Origin: Marinobacter sp. S0848L
GTDB lineage: Bacteria; Pseudomonadota; Gammaproteobacteria; Pseudomonadales; Oleiphilaceae
Length of the DNA: 64,000 nt
Direction: 5' to 3'
Assembly: GCF_023016065.1 (NCBI RefSeq)
Contig: NZ_JALKAQ010000011.1
Location: forward strand, 1 to 64,000
Shown in pieces: positions 52,863 through 61,658 of this stretch. Positions within the stretch are counted from its first letter, which is position 1; the number at the start of each line of letters is the position of its first letter. The translations under genes were made by a program, and so were the position numbers. The notes beneath the pieces are model-generated. The model was given only the letters and a program-made list of their open reading frames with translations, searched no databases and was not told the DNA's origin.

Positions 52863-54217
52863 GCCTTGGTATCTACCAGTCGATGTTCCAGTCGGGTTTC
52901 AGCGTGTTGCGGGCTACCTCTTCGACATTCCAAATCCGCTACTTCCAAGCCAAGATCGGCCAAACTTTGACGCAGCAGCGGAAGTTCCTCGTTTACCTGA
53001 CGAAGGGTGGACTGCTTCGTGGCCCATATGTGCGCACTGACACTGGGGTGACGATACGCTACCTCGAAATGCAGCGGGCCCGCGTGGTCCAGATCCATTG
53101 CCAGGTTCAGGCGCCACTCGCTGACGGCCGCTCGTTCCGGATGGTTTTTGGTGTTCTTCTCTTGCTTGTATTGCTCCATCCGGAGTTGCGCCGTTCGAGG
53201 TTCTTGTTGCGGGGTTAGCCAAGGGATTTCCAGAAGTAGGGTGCTGGCAGGCGCGCCGGGTTCGGCGCCGGCTCTTGCGGTCAGGGTTTGGCTGTGCAGC
53301 TGGTTCACGGTAATGCGGTTGAGCATTCCGGCCAGCATACGCAATGTTTGAGCGACGCTTGCAGGTTCGCTGTTTCCTAGTGAGGTGTTGGCTGTGGCCA
53401 GCTTTGGGAACTGCAAAGGTGCGTGCATCAAATCCGGGCTGGCCAAAGGCGTCAGGCGGTTAAAGGCGTCCGGCGTTTGTCCTTGCTTGGCGAGCAGCGC
53501 GGTGATAATTCTCGCCAGAACCAGTTTGAAATCGGTGGGTGCGGTCTGTTGGGTGCCGGTTTGCAACAGGCGAGATTCCGCGAAGCCGCCACTTTCAGCC
53601 AACCATTGCTTGACTTGATCGGCACCGCCCTCGGCCTTGCCAGCGCCGGGTTGCAGAGTGTTAGCGTTTGCCATACTGGCGAGAAGCCCTTCCAGAGCTT
53701 GCCGCGCTGCGGCGGGAAGTGGCTGTGTGGCGCTATTTGAAGGCAATTGACCCGGTTGAAGCGTGGCTTTCAACCCCGAGTTCATGCTGCTCAGCAGTTG
53801 AGCCAATCCGCTTTGCAGATTTTGTTGCCACGGCAGGCGCTGTGCCAAAGCCTGGGCAATGCCGGCTTCCTGGCTGGTTGCTAATTTGCCAATTAGCCGG
53901 AGTTCATTGCCGGCTCGCATGACTTTGATCAAGTCGCCCGTCTTCAAATCCGGCGACTCGTCACCGGTGGCGACCGCAAGAGAGCGTCCCTTTACTTCTA
54001 AAATAAGCTCGTTGCCGCCACCTTTACGCTGTAATACTTCCGCCACTTTGGCGAGCGTTGACTCCCTGTTGCCCAGCTTCAGCTGTGCCAGTTGTTGTTG
54101 GGCTGACTGGGTTCGGTCGATACCGACCGAGGGCAGGCCAGTATTGGTCTGGCCGCCGCCGGAGAGTTTGTTTGTCGGAGGGGCAGGCGTTTGCCCGCCG
54201 TTCAGTTTCATTGGCAT
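52859..54217 (-). CDS. Second FliK-like protein
   Basis: About 452 residues from the ATG at 54217 (473 if the open frame from 54280 is used; the first 21 residues look atypical and no clear ribosome site decides). The N-terminal half is glutamine-, alanine- and leucine-rich. The C-terminal 110 residues resemble the Flg_hook domain of FliK (LDHAGPLHFEVAYRHPSVSAHIWA in pieces GPLHFEVAYR and SAHIWATK). It is coupled to the FlhB fragment, giving a second ruler-plus-switch pair besides fliK and flhB. Role unknown. Confidence 0.78.
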   Translation of the reverse strand: MPMKLNGGQTPAPPTNKLSGGGQTNTGLPSVGIDRTQSAQQQLAQLKLGNRESTLAKVAEVLQRKGGGNELILEVKGRSLAVATGDESPDLKTGDLIKVMRAGNELRLIGKLATSQEAGIAQALAQRLPWQQNLQSGLAQLLSSMNSGLKATLQPGQLPSNSATQPLPAAARQALEGLLASMANANTLQPGAGKAEGGADQVKQWLAESGGFAESRLLQTGTQQTAPTDFKLVLARIITALLAKQGQTPDAFNRLTPLASPDLMHAPLQFPKLATANTSLGNSEPASVAQTLRMLAGMLNRITVNQLHSQTLTARAGAEPGAPASTLLLEIPWLTPQQEPRTAQLRMEQYKQEKNTKNHPERAAVSEWRLNLAMDLDHAGPLHFEVAYRHPSVSAHIWATKQSTLRQVNEELPLLRQSLADLGLEVADLECRRGSPQHAETRLEHRLVDTKA

Positions 54218-54258
54218 TGTTTTGATATCGGGCAAGAGTAATCTGTGATCGCTTTCGT

Positions 54259-54264
54259 TATAAT
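54259..54264 (+). promoter_or_regulatory. Perfect -10 hexamer before ccmA
   Basis: TATAAT lies about 107 bp before the ccmA ATG in the divergent gap. No good -35 is visible 17 bp upstream, so this is a partial promoter call for the ccm operon. Confidence 0.3.
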
Positions 54265-54370
54265 GCGCCTCATTGGCCAAGAACGCCCGGTTTTTAAATG
54301 GGGTGCGGTTTGGTCTTTATTCATACATCTGATGCCACACGCGCATCTTTCGCTTTAAAACGGAACCCAG

Positions 54371-55003
54371 ATGCCCGAGCCGTTACTACAGGCCGTTGGT
54401 CTTGAGTGTGAGCGCGACGAGCGCCTTCTGTTCCAGAACCTGTCATTTTCCATACTGCCCGGTACGGTCACTCGTGTCGAGGGTCCCAATGGCTCCGGAA
54501 AAACAACTCTGCTCAGAATATTGGCTGGTCTGAACGATGCCTGGACGGGAGAGCTCAACTGGTGTGGCCAGCCGCGGGATCGTCATCGCGAATCGTATCT
54601 GCGCAATATGCTGTACCTGGGGCATCGGCCCGGTATCAAACCGTTATTAACACCGCTGGAAAATCTGCGGGCATTGATGGCTGGTCGTCGGCCACTGGAC
54701 GATGATGCACTGCTGCAGGCTTTGGCCGGTACCGGACTGTCGGGCTTTGAACAGGTACCCTGCCGTAATCTGTCGGCGGGACAGCAGCGCCGGGTGGCCT
54801 TGGCGCGCTTGCTGATCGCCGATGAGCCTTTGTGGCTTCTTGATGAGGTGTTTACCGCTATTGATGCGGCCGGGGTAGAGGCCATAGAGTCGCTGCTGCT
54901 TCAACGCGCCCGTGAGGGTGGGGCAGTGGTGGTTACCACTCACCACAACCTGGATTTGCCGGGCATGGGCCGTATTACCTTGGGGGGCGCTACAGAGCGA
55001 TGA
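54371..55003 (+). CDS. ccmA: Haem exporter ATP-binding protein CcmA
   Basis: A 210-residue ABC ATPase with Walker A GPNGSGKT (about 37-44), signature LSAGQQRR and Walker B LWLLDEV. With CcmB and CcmC it powers release of holo-CcmE in cytochrome c maturation. Opens a nine-gene ccm operon; the stop overlaps ccmB as ATGA. Confidence 0.95.
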   Translation: MPEPLLQAVGLECERDERLLFQNLSFSILPGTVTRVEGPNGSGKTTLLRILAGLNDAWTGELNWCGQPRDRHRESYLRNMLYLGHRPGIKPLLTPLENLRALMAGRRPLDDDALLQALAGTGLSGFEQVPCRNLSAGQQRRVALARLLIADEPLWLLDEVFTAIDAAGVEAIESLLLQRAREGGAVVVTTHHNLDLPGMGRITLGGATER

Positions 55004-55725
55004 ACGCTAACGCATCAATCAAAGTGCAATCGGCCCAGCGTTCTGTGGGTGTTACGCAGGCCATGGTCGCGGTATTTTTACGTGATGTTCGAGTTGCCTT
55101 TCGTCAAAAGCAGGATCTGCTAAACCCGCTTTTGTTTTTTACTATGGTGGTAACTCTATTCCCCCTTGGGGTAAGCCCGGAAGTGGCATTCCTGAAACAG
55201 TCCGGAGCCGGTATCCTTTGGGTAGCGGCTTTGTTGTCGGTGCTGTTGTCACTGGACCATCTGTTTCGACACGATTTTGATGATGGCACCCTGGAACAAT
55301 TAATGTTGCAGCCTCAACCCTTGTTTTTGCTGGTATTAGCGAAAACTCTGGCCCACTGGATGCTGACGGGGCTGCCTTTGGTGCTGTTAACCCCGGTTTT
55401 AGGATTAATGTTGCATCTCGACGGGAACTCCGTGGCAACTTTGTGTCTAACGCTGCTGATTGGCACTCCGGTGTTGAGTTTGATCGGCTCGATAGGTGCG
55501 GCATTAACGCTTGGCCTGCGCTCGGCCGGAGTGCTCTTGTCACTGCTGATTATTCCGCTGTACATTCCCGTGCTTATTTTTGGTACCGGAACAGTGGCCG
55601 CAGCTGTTGAGGGGGCGCAAGTGTCCGGTTATCTGGCGTTGATGGGCGCGTTTTTGGTGTTGGCACTGACGCTGGCACCGTTTGCCTCGGCTGCAGCGTT
55701 ACGAATCAGCCTGTCCAATAGCTGA
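55000..55725 (+). CDS. ccmB: Haem exporter membrane protein CcmB
   Basis: A 241-residue protein with six helices. Landmarks are FLRDVRVAFRQKQDLLNPLLFF (quoted as FLRDVRVAFR) and FRHDFDDGTLEQLML. The first 20 residues before the family match are polar; the overlap with ccmA still supports the ATG at 55000, though an inner ATG at 55063 would also fit. Confidence 0.95.
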   Translation: MNANASIKVQSAQRSVGVTQAMVAVFLRDVRVAFRQKQDLLNPLLFFTMVVTLFPLGVSPEVAFLKQSGAGILWVAALLSVLLSLDHLFRHDFDDGTLEQLMLQPQPLFLLVLAKTLAHWMLTGLPLVLLTPVLGLMLHLDGNSVATLCLTLLIGTPVLSLIGSIGAALTLGLRSAGVLLSLLIIPLYIPVLIFGTGTVAAAVEGAQVSGYLALMGAFLVLALTLAPFASAAALRISLSNS

Positions 55726-55777
55726 GTGTGTCAGCCGGGCAGAAACGAACAGTGAACAGTAAGACGGTGACTAACTG

Positions 55778-56521
55778 ATGTGGCAATTCTTTCACAAGCT
55801 GGGCTCTCCGAAGTGGTTCTTTGGAATAGCAAACCGCTTTATGCCGTGGCTTCTGGCGGGAGGCCTGATCCTTCTGGTTGCGGGGTTAGTCTGGGGCTTG
55901 GCGTTTGCCCCGAAAGATTATCTGCAGGGCAATAGCTACCGCATTATCTTCATTCATGTGCCATCGGCGTTTCTGGCGCAATCCATTTACATCATGATGG
56001 CCTCGGCGGCCGTGGTGACGTTGGTTTGGCGCATGAAGTTGGCGGATGTTTTTGTGAAGTCGGTGGCACCGGTTGGTTTGATGTTTACTTTCCTGGCACT
56101 TTTTACCGGGGCCGTTTGGGGTAAGCCGACATGGGGCACCTGGTGGGTATGGGACGCACGGCTGACGTCCATGTTGATCCTGTTGTTTCTTTACGGCGGC
56201 GTGATTGCCCTTGATCGTTCGATCAACGATGAAAAATCGGCGGCCCGCGCGGTCGCGGTGCTGGTACTGGTGGGCGTGGTGAACATTCCCATCATTAAGT
56301 ACTCGGTGAACTGGTGGAACACACTGCACCAGCCAGCCACCTTTAAATTAACCGAAAAGCCCGCCATGGCGATGGAGATGTGGGTACCGCTATTACTGTC
56401 GGTACTGGGCCTCTATCTGCTGTTTGGTTGGTTGGCATGCCTGAGAATGAAAACCGAAATTCTGGTTCGGGAGCGTCGTACCCGATGGGTGAAAGACCTC
56501 GTTCTGGCGGGAAGGAAGTAA
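55778..56521 (+). CDS. ccmC: Haem-handling membrane protein CcmC
   Basis: A 247-residue protein with six helices and the tryptophan-rich haem motif GTWWVWDARLTS (about 127-138). Conserved histidines lie in FIHVPSA and NTLHQPAT on both sides. It loads haem onto CcmE. Confidence 0.96.
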   Translation: MWQFFHKLGSPKWFFGIANRFMPWLLAGGLILLVAGLVWGLAFAPKDYLQGNSYRIIFIHVPSAFLAQSIYIMMASAAVVTLVWRMKLADVFVKSVAPVGLMFTFLALFTGAVWGKPTWGTWWVWDARLTSMLILLFLYGGVIALDRSINDEKSAARAVAVLVLVGVVNIPIIKYSVNWWNTLHQPATFKLTEKPAMAMEMWVPLLLSVLGLYLLFGWLACLRMKTEILVRERRTRWVKDLVLAGRK

Positions 56522-56524
56522 ACA

Positions 56525-56758
56525 ATGGCATTTGATTCGTTCTCAGCATTTCTCACCATGGAAGGCCATGGTCCTTACGTTTGGACCTGTTATGCCGTGT
56601 TCGTGATTCTGCTTGCGGGCACGGTTTTTTGGTCGGCGAAACGCCATCAAGCTACGTATCGCATGTGTAAGCGCAGCTATGAACAGCAGAACCCGAAAGG
56701 GCAAACCGCGCCGAAAGCCGCGGCGACCTTCACACGTGTTGAAATCTCTCAGGATTGA
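56525..56758 (+). CDS. ccmD: Haem exporter small protein CcmD
   Basis: A 77-residue protein with one membrane helix (about 18-40) and a basic cytoplasmic tail. FLTMEGHGPYVW is the usual N-terminal motif. It is somewhat longer than the common 55-70 residues, mainly by a polar C-terminal tail. It stabilises CcmE release from the CcmABC complex. Confidence 0.9.
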   Translation: MAFDSFSAFLTMEGHGPYVWTCYAVFVILLAGTVFWSAKRHQATYRMCKRSYEQQNPKGQTAPKAAATFTRVEISQD

Positions 56759-56772
56759 CCATTAGGTAACCC

Positions 56773-57252
56773 ATGCATCCGATTCGGAAGAAAAGACTGA
56801 CCATATTGATTTTTCTTGTTGCTGGTTTGGCCGTTGCGGTTGGTCTGACCACCTACGCGTTGCGCCAGAACATCAATCTGTTCTATGACCCCACCGAAAT
56901 TGCCGCCGGTAATGCGCCGGTCGATGTGCGGATTCGGGCTGGAGGCATGGTTGAAGAGGGTAGTGTAAAACGCGACCCCGAAAGCCTTTCGGTACGTTTC
57001 CGGGTAACAAACTTCACGGATTCAGTACCGGTTGAGTATGTCGGCATCCTGCCGGATCTTTTTGCCGAAGGCCAGGGTGTGGTCGCCATGGGGCGCCTGA
57101 ACAACGACGGTCTTTTTGTGGCGGATCAGGTGTTGGCGAAACACGATGAGAATTACATGCCACCGGAAGTGGCCGATGCGCTGGAAAAGTCATCGAAAGG
57201 ACAACACAAGCCGCCATACGCCGACAAAACGGCCGAATCCCAGGCTTACTAA
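56773..57252 (+). CDS. ccmE: Haem chaperone CcmE
   Basis: A 159-residue periplasmic OB-fold protein held by one N-terminal helix (about 9-30). H124 in [10 protein letters not shown] binds haem covalently, and Y128 is the axial ligand. The C-terminal tail is disordered. Follows ccmD by 14 bp. Confidence 0.96.
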   Translation: MHPIRKKRLTILIFLVAGLAVAVGLTTYALRQNINLFYDPTEIAAGNAPVDVRIRAGGMVEEGSVKRDPESLSVRFRVTNFTDSVPVEYVGILPDLFAEGQGVVAMGRLNNDGLFVADQVLAKHDENYMPPEVADALEKSSKGQHKPPYADKTAESQAY

Positions 57253-57285
57253 GCCCCCATTTATTGTTGATGTTGGAGAGTCCTG

Positions 57286-59286
57286 ATGTATCCGGAGCTC
57301 GGGCAAGTTTCACTGATACTCGCGCTGTTGCTGGCGTTACTTCTTTCTGTTGTGCCATTGGCAGGGGCCTTAACCGGGCGTGATAGCCTGCAGGCCTTCG
57401 CCCGACCCTTGGCGTCGGGCATGTTTGTGTTTACAGGGCTGGCCTTTGCCATACTGACTCATGCGTTCATGGTTGATGATTTTTCCGTCGCCTATGTGGC
57501 TAACAACAGCAATAGCATGTTGCCCTGGTTTTATAAGTTCAGTGCCGTTTGGGGCGGCCATGAAGGCTCGCTGTTGCTGTGGATTCTGATGCTGACGGGC
57601 TGGACCCTCGCAGTGGCGGTATTCAGCCGTAAGCTGCCTTCCACCATGGTGTCACAGGTTCTGTCTGTGATGGGCATGGTGTGTGTGGGTTTCTTCCTGT
57701 TCATTATGCTGACGTCTAACCCGTTTGATCGTCTGTTACCGAACATTCCCGCTGATGGCCAGGATCTCAACCCGCTCTTGCAGGACTTTGGTCTGATCGT
57801 TCACCCACCGATGCTTTACATGGGTTACGTTGGCTTCTCTGTTGCGTTTGCGTTCGCCTTGGCAGCCTTGATTAATGGCCGTCTGGATGCCGCCTGGGCC
57901 CGTTGGTCCCGGCCTTGGACAACCGTGGCCTGGTCGTTCCTGACTATCGGTATTGCCTTGGGAAGTTGGTGGGCCTATTACGAACTTGGCTGGGGCGGCT
58001 GGTGGTTCTGGGATCCGGTCGAAAACGCATCCCTGCTGCCATGGCTGTCGGGCACCGCGCTGATGCACTCGTTGGCGGTGACAGAAAAACGGGGCGTATT
58101 TAAAAGCTGGACCGTGTTGTTGGCCATCGTAACCTTCGCGTTGAGTCTTCTGGGCACCTTCCTGGTTCGTTCCGGCGTATTGACCTCCGTTCACGCCTTT
58201 GCGTCTGACCCGGAGCGGGGTACCTTCCTGCTTATGCTCCTTGGCATAACCGTGATCGGTAGTTTGGCACTGTACGCATTTCGCGCGCCGGTGGTGCACG
58301 TGCGTTCACGCTACGGCTCGTTGTCACGAGAAATTTTCTTGCTGCTGAACAACGTACTGCTGGTGACGGCAACACTACTCGTTGCTATCGGCACGCTGTA
58401 TCCACTGGTTCTCGACTATTTGGATATGGGCAAACTGTCCATAGGCGAACCCTTCTTCAACACCACTTTTAGTCCGCTGGCGGTCGCGACCGGCTTGCTT
58501 CTGGGAGCGGGTGTTTTCTCCCGCTGGAAGAAAACCGACGGTGGCTGGCTGGGACGTAAGCTTCTTTGGCCGTTGGCTGTGAGCTTAACGGCCAGTGTGG
58601 CGGTGATTCTGATCTACGGTGGTTTCAAGCCTTGGGCTTTCGCCGGTGTGTTCACGGCGGTTTGGGTTGCAGTGGCGACGCTCTGGGATTTGTGGGACAA
58701 GTCTGCGTCTCGCCAAGGGCGGTTGCACGGGCTTAAGCGTCAGTCCCGAAGCTATTGGGGCATGGTGCTGGGTCATCTGGGCGTCGCGATGGTGATGGCT
58801 GGGGCAACTGTGGTATCGAACTATGGCATCGAGCGCGATGTCCGCATGGTACCCGGTGATTCAGCCATGGTCGGCGATTACGAAATCGTGTTCACGGACA
58901 TTGGTAACCGTCGCGGGGCTAACTTTACCGCGCAATACGGCAGCTTCGATGTGCTCCTGGATGGCAAAAAGATCACCGAATTGCATCCGGAGAAGCGCAA
59001 TTATCCGGTAGGAATGAGCGTAATGACCGAGGCCGACATTGACGGTGGCCTGTTCCGGGACATTTTCGTCGCTATCGGTGAGCGAATTTCCGACGACGCC
59101 TGGGCGATTCGTCTGCAGTACAAACCGCTGATTCGCTGGCTTTGGTTAGGAGCTTTGGTGATGGCGATTGGCGGCTTCCTGGCGATTGCCGATAAACGCT
59201 ACCGTATTCGGGAAAAGAATCAGGTAAAAGTCGCTGACCGGGCAGCCAAAACCGGTAGTGCTCAGGCTGCAGGAGCAACGTCATGA
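57286..59286 (+). CDS. ccmF: Cytochrome c-haem lyase subunit CcmF
   Basis: A 666-residue protein with about 15 helices. The WWD haem motif is WGGWWFWDPVENAS (about 236-249), with conserved histidines in VHPPMLYMG, LMHSLAVTE and SVHAFASDP. It attaches haem to apocytochromes with CcmH and CcmI. Its stop overlaps ccmG by 4 bases. Confidence 0.97.
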   Translation: MYPELGQVSLILALLLALLLSVVPLAGALTGRDSLQAFARPLASGMFVFTGLAFAILTHAFMVDDFSVAYVANNSNSMLPWFYKFSAVWGGHEGSLLLWILMLTGWTLAVAVFSRKLPSTMVSQVLSVMGMVCVGFFLFIMLTSNPFDRLLPNIPADGQDLNPLLQDFGLIVHPPMLYMGYVGFSVAFAFALAALINGRLDAAWARWSRPWTTVAWSFLTIGIALGSWWAYYELGWGGWWFWDPVENASLLPWLSGTALMHSLAVTEKRGVFKSWTVLLAIVTFALSLLGTFLVRSGVLTSVHAFASDPERGTFLLMLLGITVIGSLALYAFRAPVVHVRSRYGSLSREIFLLLNNVLLVTATLLVAIGTLYPLVLDYLDMGKLSIGEPFFNTTFSPLAVATGLLLGAGVFSRWKKTDGGWLGRKLLWPLAVSLTASVAVILIYGGFKPWAFAGVFTAVWVAVATLWDLWDKSASRQGRLHGLKRQSRSYWGMVLGHLGVAMVMAGATVVSNYGIERDVRMVPGDSAMVGDYEIVFTDIGNRRGANFTAQYGSFDVLLDGKKITELHPEKRNYPVGMSVMTEADIDGGLFRDIFVAIGERISDDAWAIRLQYKPLIRWLWLGALVMAIGGFLAIADKRYRIREKNQVKVADRAAKTGSAQAAGATS

Positions 59287-59819
59287 AGCGGTTGTTGTTG
59301 TTTTTACCGCTGGTTATTGCGGTCGGTGTCGGTATTTTTCTGGCAGCGGGGATCGGCAAAGATCCTACCAAGCTGGAGTCGGCACGCATTGGCAAGCCGG
59401 TACCGGCTTTCAGCCTGGAAAATCTGAACGATCCGACCCAATTGCTGGATGAGTCTGTATTAAAGGGCGAAGTTGCTCTTCTGAATGTGTGGGCGGAGTG
59501 GTGCCCTTCCTGCTGGGACGAGCACGAATACCTGATGTGGCTGTCGAAGGAAAAAGGCGTTCGCATTGTCGGGCTCAACTACAAAGATCAGCGCGAAACG
59601 GCTTTCAGCTTTCTCGGACGTTTGGGCAATCCCTACGATGAAATTATCTTCGACCCCAAAGGTTCATTGGGTTTTGATCTCGGCGTATACGGCGCGCCAG
59701 AAACCTTTGTCATTGATGCCAATGGCATTGTTCAGTACCGCCACGTGGGCGTGGTGAACAAGCAAGTGTGGGAAGAAGTCCTACAGCCGGTTATTCAGAA
59801 GGCTAAGGGGAATAGCTAA
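59283..59819 (+). CDS. ccmG: Thiol:disulfide reductase CcmG (DsbE)
   Basis: A 178-residue membrane-tethered thioredoxin-fold protein. One N-terminal helix (about 3-22) precedes the active site WCPSC (C74, C77); threonine is more usual than the serine. It keeps apocytochrome CXXCH thiols reduced. TAATG overlap with ccmH. Confidence 0.95.
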   Translation: MKRLLLFLPLVIAVGVGIFLAAGIGKDPTKLESARIGKPVPAFSLENLNDPTQLLDESVLKGEVALLNVWAEWCPSCWDEHEYLMWLSKEKGVRIVGLNYKDQRETAFSFLGRLGNPYDEIIFDPKGSLGFDLGVYGAPETFVIDANGIVQYRHVGVVNKQVWEEVLQPVIQKAKGNS

Positions 59820-60295
59820 TGCGTAATATTCACGGTGCGTTAGTGCTATTGATCCTGTGTGCCTTCGGTGCACAGGCCGAAGTGAGTGAGGTGTACGACT
59901 TTGACACCCGGGCAGAAGAGCAGCGCTACCAGAATCTGATTGCGGAATTACGTTGCCCTAAATGCCAGAACCAGAACATCGCTGATTCCAACGCACCAAT
60001 CTCGAAAGATATGCGAGATCAGGTCTATCGATTGATGAAAAATGGCGCCACTAACGATGAAATCGTGGGCGATTTGGTGGGGCGTTTCGGTGAGTTTGTG
60101 CAATACAAACCGCCTGTGGACAAACGAACCATCCTGTTGTGGGCCTTCCCGGCCATCGCGGTGGTTGTAGGCGTGGCTATCGTTGCTGGCGTTGCCATCC
60201 GATCCCGCAAACGCGAAAAGGAAGAGTCGGCACTGAGCCCAGAAGAACTGGCCCGCGTAAAAAAGATGCTGGCAGACAAGGATCAGCAAGCCTGA
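59819..60295 (+). CDS. ccmH: Cytochrome c maturation thiol protein CcmH
   Basis: A 158-residue protein with a signal peptide (1-20), the reactive LRCPKC motif (C46, C49) in a three-helix domain, and one membrane helix (about 105-125). It presents the apocytochrome to CcmF. The separate short CcmH plus CcmI arrangement is the Pseudomonas type rather than the fused enteric one. Confidence 0.95.
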   Translation: MRNIHGALVLLILCAFGAQAEVSEVYDFDTRAEEQRYQNLIAELRCPKCQNQNIADSNAPISKDMRDQVYRLMKNGATNDEIVGDLVGRFGEFVQYKPPVDKRTILLWAFPAIAVVVGVAIVAGVAIRSRKREKEESALSPEELARVKKMLADKDQQA

Positions 60296-60340
60296 AGCTG
60301 ATCCACGCAACACATTTCTAACTGTGATGATGATTTCACC

Positions 60341-61615
60341 ATGACTCAAGAGACCTTTTGGATTGCCTCAGCGGTATTGATTCTGTTCGCTATGGCATTC
60401 GTGTTGTATCCGGTGCTTTTTCATCGGCCCAAATCAAGAATTGAATCAGATCTTAGAAATCAAAACCTGTTGGCCTACAAATCGCGCCTCAGGGAACTGG
60501 AAGTCGAACACGAAGCAGGCATTCTGGATCAGCAAAGCTACGAGCAGTTGAAAGACGAATTGGCTGGTTCGATGCTGGATGATGTTCCAGAAAATGCCCA
60601 GCCCGAGAAACGCATACCGGGGCGCCGAAGCGCCATGGCGGTGGCGTTGTTGGCGTTATTGCTGCTGCCAGCAGGGGCTTTTTTTGCCTATCAGGAATGG
60701 GGCTCTATGGGCCAGGTGGAGCAGTATCTCACCATGCAGGAGATGAATGCTTCCGGAGCGGATCAGGTGGCTCGTATGTCGGAACTCGCCGACCAGTTAC
60801 GGGAACGTCTGGAAGAGAATCCCGAGAATATCGACGGTTGGGCCATGCTCGCCCAGACCTATATGCGGGTAGAGCGTTATGACGAGGCTGCGACGGCGTA
60901 TCAGCGCCTGGCCGGGCTGGTTGCGGACGACCCAGCCTCAAGCGCGGTGGCTTATGGCTTGTCGGCGCAGGCGTTATTTTTCAAAACGGAAGGGCAACTT
61001 ACGCCGGCGGTTCAGCAGGCCATTGACAATGCCTTGGCGCTGGACGCAACCGAAGTGAATTCGTTGGGCTTGCTCGGCATTCATGCTTTTAGTCAGCAGA
61101 ATTATCGCCAAGCGATCGAGTACTGGGAAACTATTACAGAAGCGGCACCCAATCATCCGCAAATCGCATCGATTCGTGGTGGTATCGCAGAAGCTTATGG
61201 CCGGTTGGGTGAAACGCCGCCTTCTCAGGCCGCCGAGGAAGCCTCGGCGACATCGGCGGGTGTGGATCTTCGGGTGTCTATCGACGAAGCGTTCAAAGAG
61301 CAGGTACCTGCCGACACCACTCTGTTTATTTTCGCCCGCCCGGCAGGGGCGACGGGCGGTGCGCCGGTTGCAGTGACCCGTTTAACAGCGGGAGCCTTGC
61401 CGGTTAATGTGCGTCTGGACGACAACTATGCGATGTCGCCGGAAGCGACTATCTCGGCTGTTGATGAAGTCGTCGTGGTGGCGCGCCTGACCCGTAGCGG
61501 CTCGATCAGCGCCCAACCCGGTGATTGGCAAGGGCAGGTTACGGCGGAGGTTGTTGCGCCAGATGCCGCTGGTCAGCCGGTGGAGTTGATTATCAACCAG
61601 CAGCTGACCAACTGA
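60341..61615 (+). CDS. ccmI: Cytochrome c maturation protein CcmI
   Basis: A 424-residue protein: two N-terminal membrane helices (about 5-25 and 95-115) with a cytoplasmic leucine-zipper-like loop between them, TPR repeats (about 135-300; WAMLAQTYMRVERYDEAATAY in pieces AMLAQTYMRV and YDEAATAYQRL), and a beta-rich C-terminal domain (about 305-424). It holds apocytochromes for haem attachment. Last gene of the ccm operon. Confidence 0.93.
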   Translation: MTQETFWIASAVLILFAMAFVLYPVLFHRPKSRIESDLRNQNLLAYKSRLRELEVEHEAGILDQQSYEQLKDELAGSMLDDVPENAQPEKRIPGRRSAMAVALLALLLLPAGAFFAYQEWGSMGQVEQYLTMQEMNASGADQVARMSELADQLRERLEENPENIDGWAMLAQTYMRVERYDEAATAYQRLAGLVADDPASSAVAYGLSAQALFFKTEGQLTPAVQQAIDNALALDATEVNSLGLLGIHAFSQQNYRQAIEYWETITEAAPNHPQIASIRGGIAEAYGRLGETPPSQAAEEASATSAGVDLRVSIDEAFKEQVPADTTLFIFARPAGATGGAPVAVTRLTAGALPVNVRLDDNYAMSPEATISAVDEVVVVARLTRSGSISAQPGDWQGQVTAEVVAPDAAGQPVELIINQQLTN

Positions 61616-61625
61616 TCATCCGTGA

Positions 61626-61658
61626 ACCCGGTCGGCTAGCTAGACAGCCCGGCCGGGT
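61626..61658. terminator. Bidirectional hairpin between ccmI and batD
   Basis: ACCCGGTCGGCT pairs with AGCCCGGCCGGGT with one wobble and one bulge, between convergent genes and overlapping the batD stop region. No long T-run. Confidence 0.45.
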
